Shown: one piece after another, positions 11,856-13,335 of the stretch
Layout of the letters: each line of letters starts with the position of its first letter
How positions within the stretch are numbered: the first letter of the stretch is position 1
Source: an uncultured Eubacterium sp.
GTDB lineage: Bacteria; Bacillota; Clostridia; Lachnospirales; Lachnospiraceae
Assembly: GCF_934295145.1 (NCBI RefSeq)
Contig: NZ_CAKRAS010000066.1
Coordinates: 1 to 13,335, forward strand
Length of the DNA stretch: 13,335 nt
Reading direction: 5' to 3'
The notes under the pieces: generated by a model
Database searches by the model: none
Told to the model about the DNA's origin: nothing
The model's input: the letters and a program-made list of their open reading frames with translations, nothing else
Translations under genes and position numbers: made by a program

Positions 11856-13262
11856 ATGGAGATGACAGTAAAGAAAAAATTTTGGAGAAAATTTATTGGT
11901 GACAAACGATTTTATCTGATGGTGCTGTCGATTGCAATTCCAATTATGATACAGAATGGTATCACAAACTTTGTAAGTTTGTTGGATAATATTATGATCG
12001 GTCGAATTGGTACAGAACCGATGTCTGGAGCTGCAATTGTAAACCAGTTGATTTTTGTATATAACTTATGTATTTTCGGCGGAGTTTCCGGAGCAGGAAT
12101 TTTTACAGCACAGTATTTTGGAAAAGGAGATCAGGAAGGCGTTCGCAATACCATGCGCTATAAGATTTGGATGGTAATTATTATAACAGCGGCAACAATC
12201 ATTTTGCTGTTGGCTAAGGGCGATGTACTGATTCATATGTATTTGAAAGGCGATGGTACTGCAGCGCAGATCGCAGATACCTTGCGTTATGGAAAAGAAT
12301 ATCTGGAAATCATTGTGTGGGGATTGCCAGCTTTTATGATGGTACAGGTTTATGCGAGTACTCTTCGCGAATGTGGTGAGACGATGCTTCCGATGAAAGC
12401 GGGCGTTGTGGCAGTATTGGTCAATCTGTTTTTTAACTTTATGTTGATTTACGGAATGTTATTCTTCCCGAAAATGGAAGTAAGAGGTGCGGCACTTGCA
12501 ACTGTGATTTCGCGTTATGTGGAAGCATTGATCGTTATTGGATGGACACACAGACATCAGGCAAAACATGTATTTGCCAGTGGTTTATATCGTACGATGC
12601 GGATTCCTGGAATAATGATCAAACGCATTCTGATCCAGGGAACACCGTTGCTTTTGAATGAAACCTTTTGGGCAGCCGGCATGGCAATGCTGACACAGTG
12701 TTATTCCGTGCGTGGCTTAAATGTTGTAGCCGGATTGAATATTTCAAATACCGTTAACAATGTATTTAATATTGTATTTATTGCATTGGGGGATTCTGTT
12801 GCGATTGTAGTAGGACAGCTGCTTGGTGCTGGTAAGATGAAAGAAGCGCGAGATACGGATAATAAGATGATTGCATTCTCGGTATTTTGCTGCACGATTG
12901 TAGCACTGGCGATGCTTACATTGGCTCCAGTATTTCCAAATCTGTACAATACCAATGCAGAAGCAAAAGAACTGGCGAAGTATTTTATTATGATCACGGC
13001 GGTTTTTATGCCACAGAATGCATTTTTACATGCTACTTATTTTACATTGAGATCTGGCGGAAGAACAGTTATTACATTTTTGTTTGACAGCGTATTTATC
13101 TGGGTGGTGAGTGTATCGTTGGCTTTTGTACTCAGCCGATTTACGGTATTGCCGGTGCTTGGAATATATGCTATTGTGCAGGCGGCAGATTTTATCAAAT
13201 GTATCATTGGATTCATACTTGTCAAAAAAGGAGTATGGCTGCGCAATATCGTAACATCATAA
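11856..13262 (+). CDS. MATE-family multidrug/cation antiporter
   Basis: This 468-residue integral membrane protein of the MATE (NorM/DinF-like) family probably exports drugs or metabolites in exchange for Na+ or H+. It has about twelve hydrophobic segments in two homologous halves. The first helix region AIPIMIQNGITNFVSLLDNIMIGRIG (27-52, cited by position) with Asp44 and the second-half segment GTPLLLNETFWAAGMAML are typical. GDSVAIVVGQLLGAGKMKEAR is the second-half counterpart of GGVSGAGIFTAQYFGKGD. The ATG at 11856 is eight bases after AAGGGGA (11841-11847). An in-frame ATG at 11862 is a minor alternative. It follows the acetyltransferase at 127 bases, so a shared transcript is not assured. 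The substrate cannot be inferred. Confidence 0.93.
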   Translation: MEMTVKKKFWRKFIGDKRFYLMVLSIAIPIMIQNGITNFVSLLDNIMIGRIGTEPMSGAAIVNQLIFVYNLCIFGGVSGAGIFTAQYFGKGDQEGVRNTMRYKIWMVIIITAATIILLLAKGDVLIHMYLKGDGTAAQIADTLRYGKEYLEIIVWGLPAFMMVQVYASTLRECGETMLPMKAGVVAVLVNLFFNFMLIYGMLFFPKMEVRGAALATVISRYVEALIVIGWTHRHQAKHVFASGLYRTMRIPGIMIKRILIQGTPLLLNETFWAAGMAMLTQCYSVRGLNVVAGLNISNTVNNVFNIVFIALGDSVAIVVGQLLGAGKMKEARDTDNKMIAFSVFCCTIVALAMLTLAPVFPNLYNTNAEAKELAKYFIMITAVFMPQNAFLHATYFTLRSGGRTVITFLFDSVFIWVVSVSLAFVLSRFTVLPVLGIYAIVQAADFIKCIIGFILVKKGVWLRNIVTS

Positions 13263-13264
13263 AT

Positions 13265-13327
13265 TCTTGTTTAGGGTGGTTTGGAACAAGCAGAAACGAA
13301 CTCCAACAAGAACCTGAAAAATTTTCT
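13265..13327 (+). repeat. Dispersed intergenic repeat, family 1, copy B
   Basis: This copy begins three bases after the MATE stop codon and aligns with the minus strand of 85-21. The first 18 bases match except one. AACTCCAA (13299-13306) and ATTTTCT (13321-13327) are shared at nearly the same spacing. CTTGTT (13266-13271) and AACAAG (13285-13290) can pair as a small hairpin. The element sits downstream of a gene in both copies and in the same sense as that gene. The window ends eight bases later, so its true extent is unknown. Confidence 0.55.
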
Positions 13328-13335
13328 GTGACCAC

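Noticed and set aside
1..13335. CRISPR array, tRNA/rRNA genes, insertion sequence or phage genes
   Set aside because: No regularly spaced direct repeats, no cloverleaf or rRNA-like stretches, and no transposase, integrase or phage structural proteins are visible on either strand.

Overview
The window is a low-to-moderate GC Bacillota (Firmicutes) chromosome segment. The gene order, protein style and strong AGGAGG-type ribosome binding sites suggest Clostridia, most likely the gut-associated Lachnospiraceae. I cannot fix the genus by eye. No phage, insertion sequence, CRISPR array, tRNA or rRNA is visible.

The left part (about 1-2780, minus strand) is a complete polar amino-acid ABC importer. 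In transcription order it has a lipoprotein binding protein, a structured 291-base spacer, a His/Glu/Gln-type permease, and an ATPase. A divergent promoter region (about 2704-2915) separates it from the plus-strand genes.

The centre (2871-9922, plus strand) is the conserved SRP / ribosome-biogenesis cluster: ylxM, ffh, rpsP, khpA, rimM, trmD, rplS, lepB, rbgA, rnhB and yraN. It combines protein targeting (YlxM, Ffh, signal peptidase I), ribosomal proteins (bS16, bL19), 30S and 50S maturation (RimM, RbgA), tRNA m1G37 methylation (TrmD), an RNA-binding KH protein and RNase HII. Internal control signals split it. A terminator hairpin lies between khpA and rimM. A terminator/promoter overlap and a leader that can hide the ribosome binding site precede rplS. 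A strong terminator follows rplS, and a separate promoter precedes lepB.

The right part (9891-13262, plus strand) holds a frame-broken remnant of a small gene, then pgeF (laccase-domain peptidoglycan editing factor), a maltose/galactoside-type O-acetyltransferase, and a MATE-family multidrug transporter.

The genes are largely ordinary. The less expected signals are non-coding or degenerate. Two small dispersed repeat families each have two copies here: one at both window edges in opposite orientation, the other a hairpin element near 1813 and 11764. A small coding sequence between yraN and pgeF is interrupted by two apparent indels. Several mutually exclusive RNA pairings touch ribosome binding sites. 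I found no convincing new multi-gene system.
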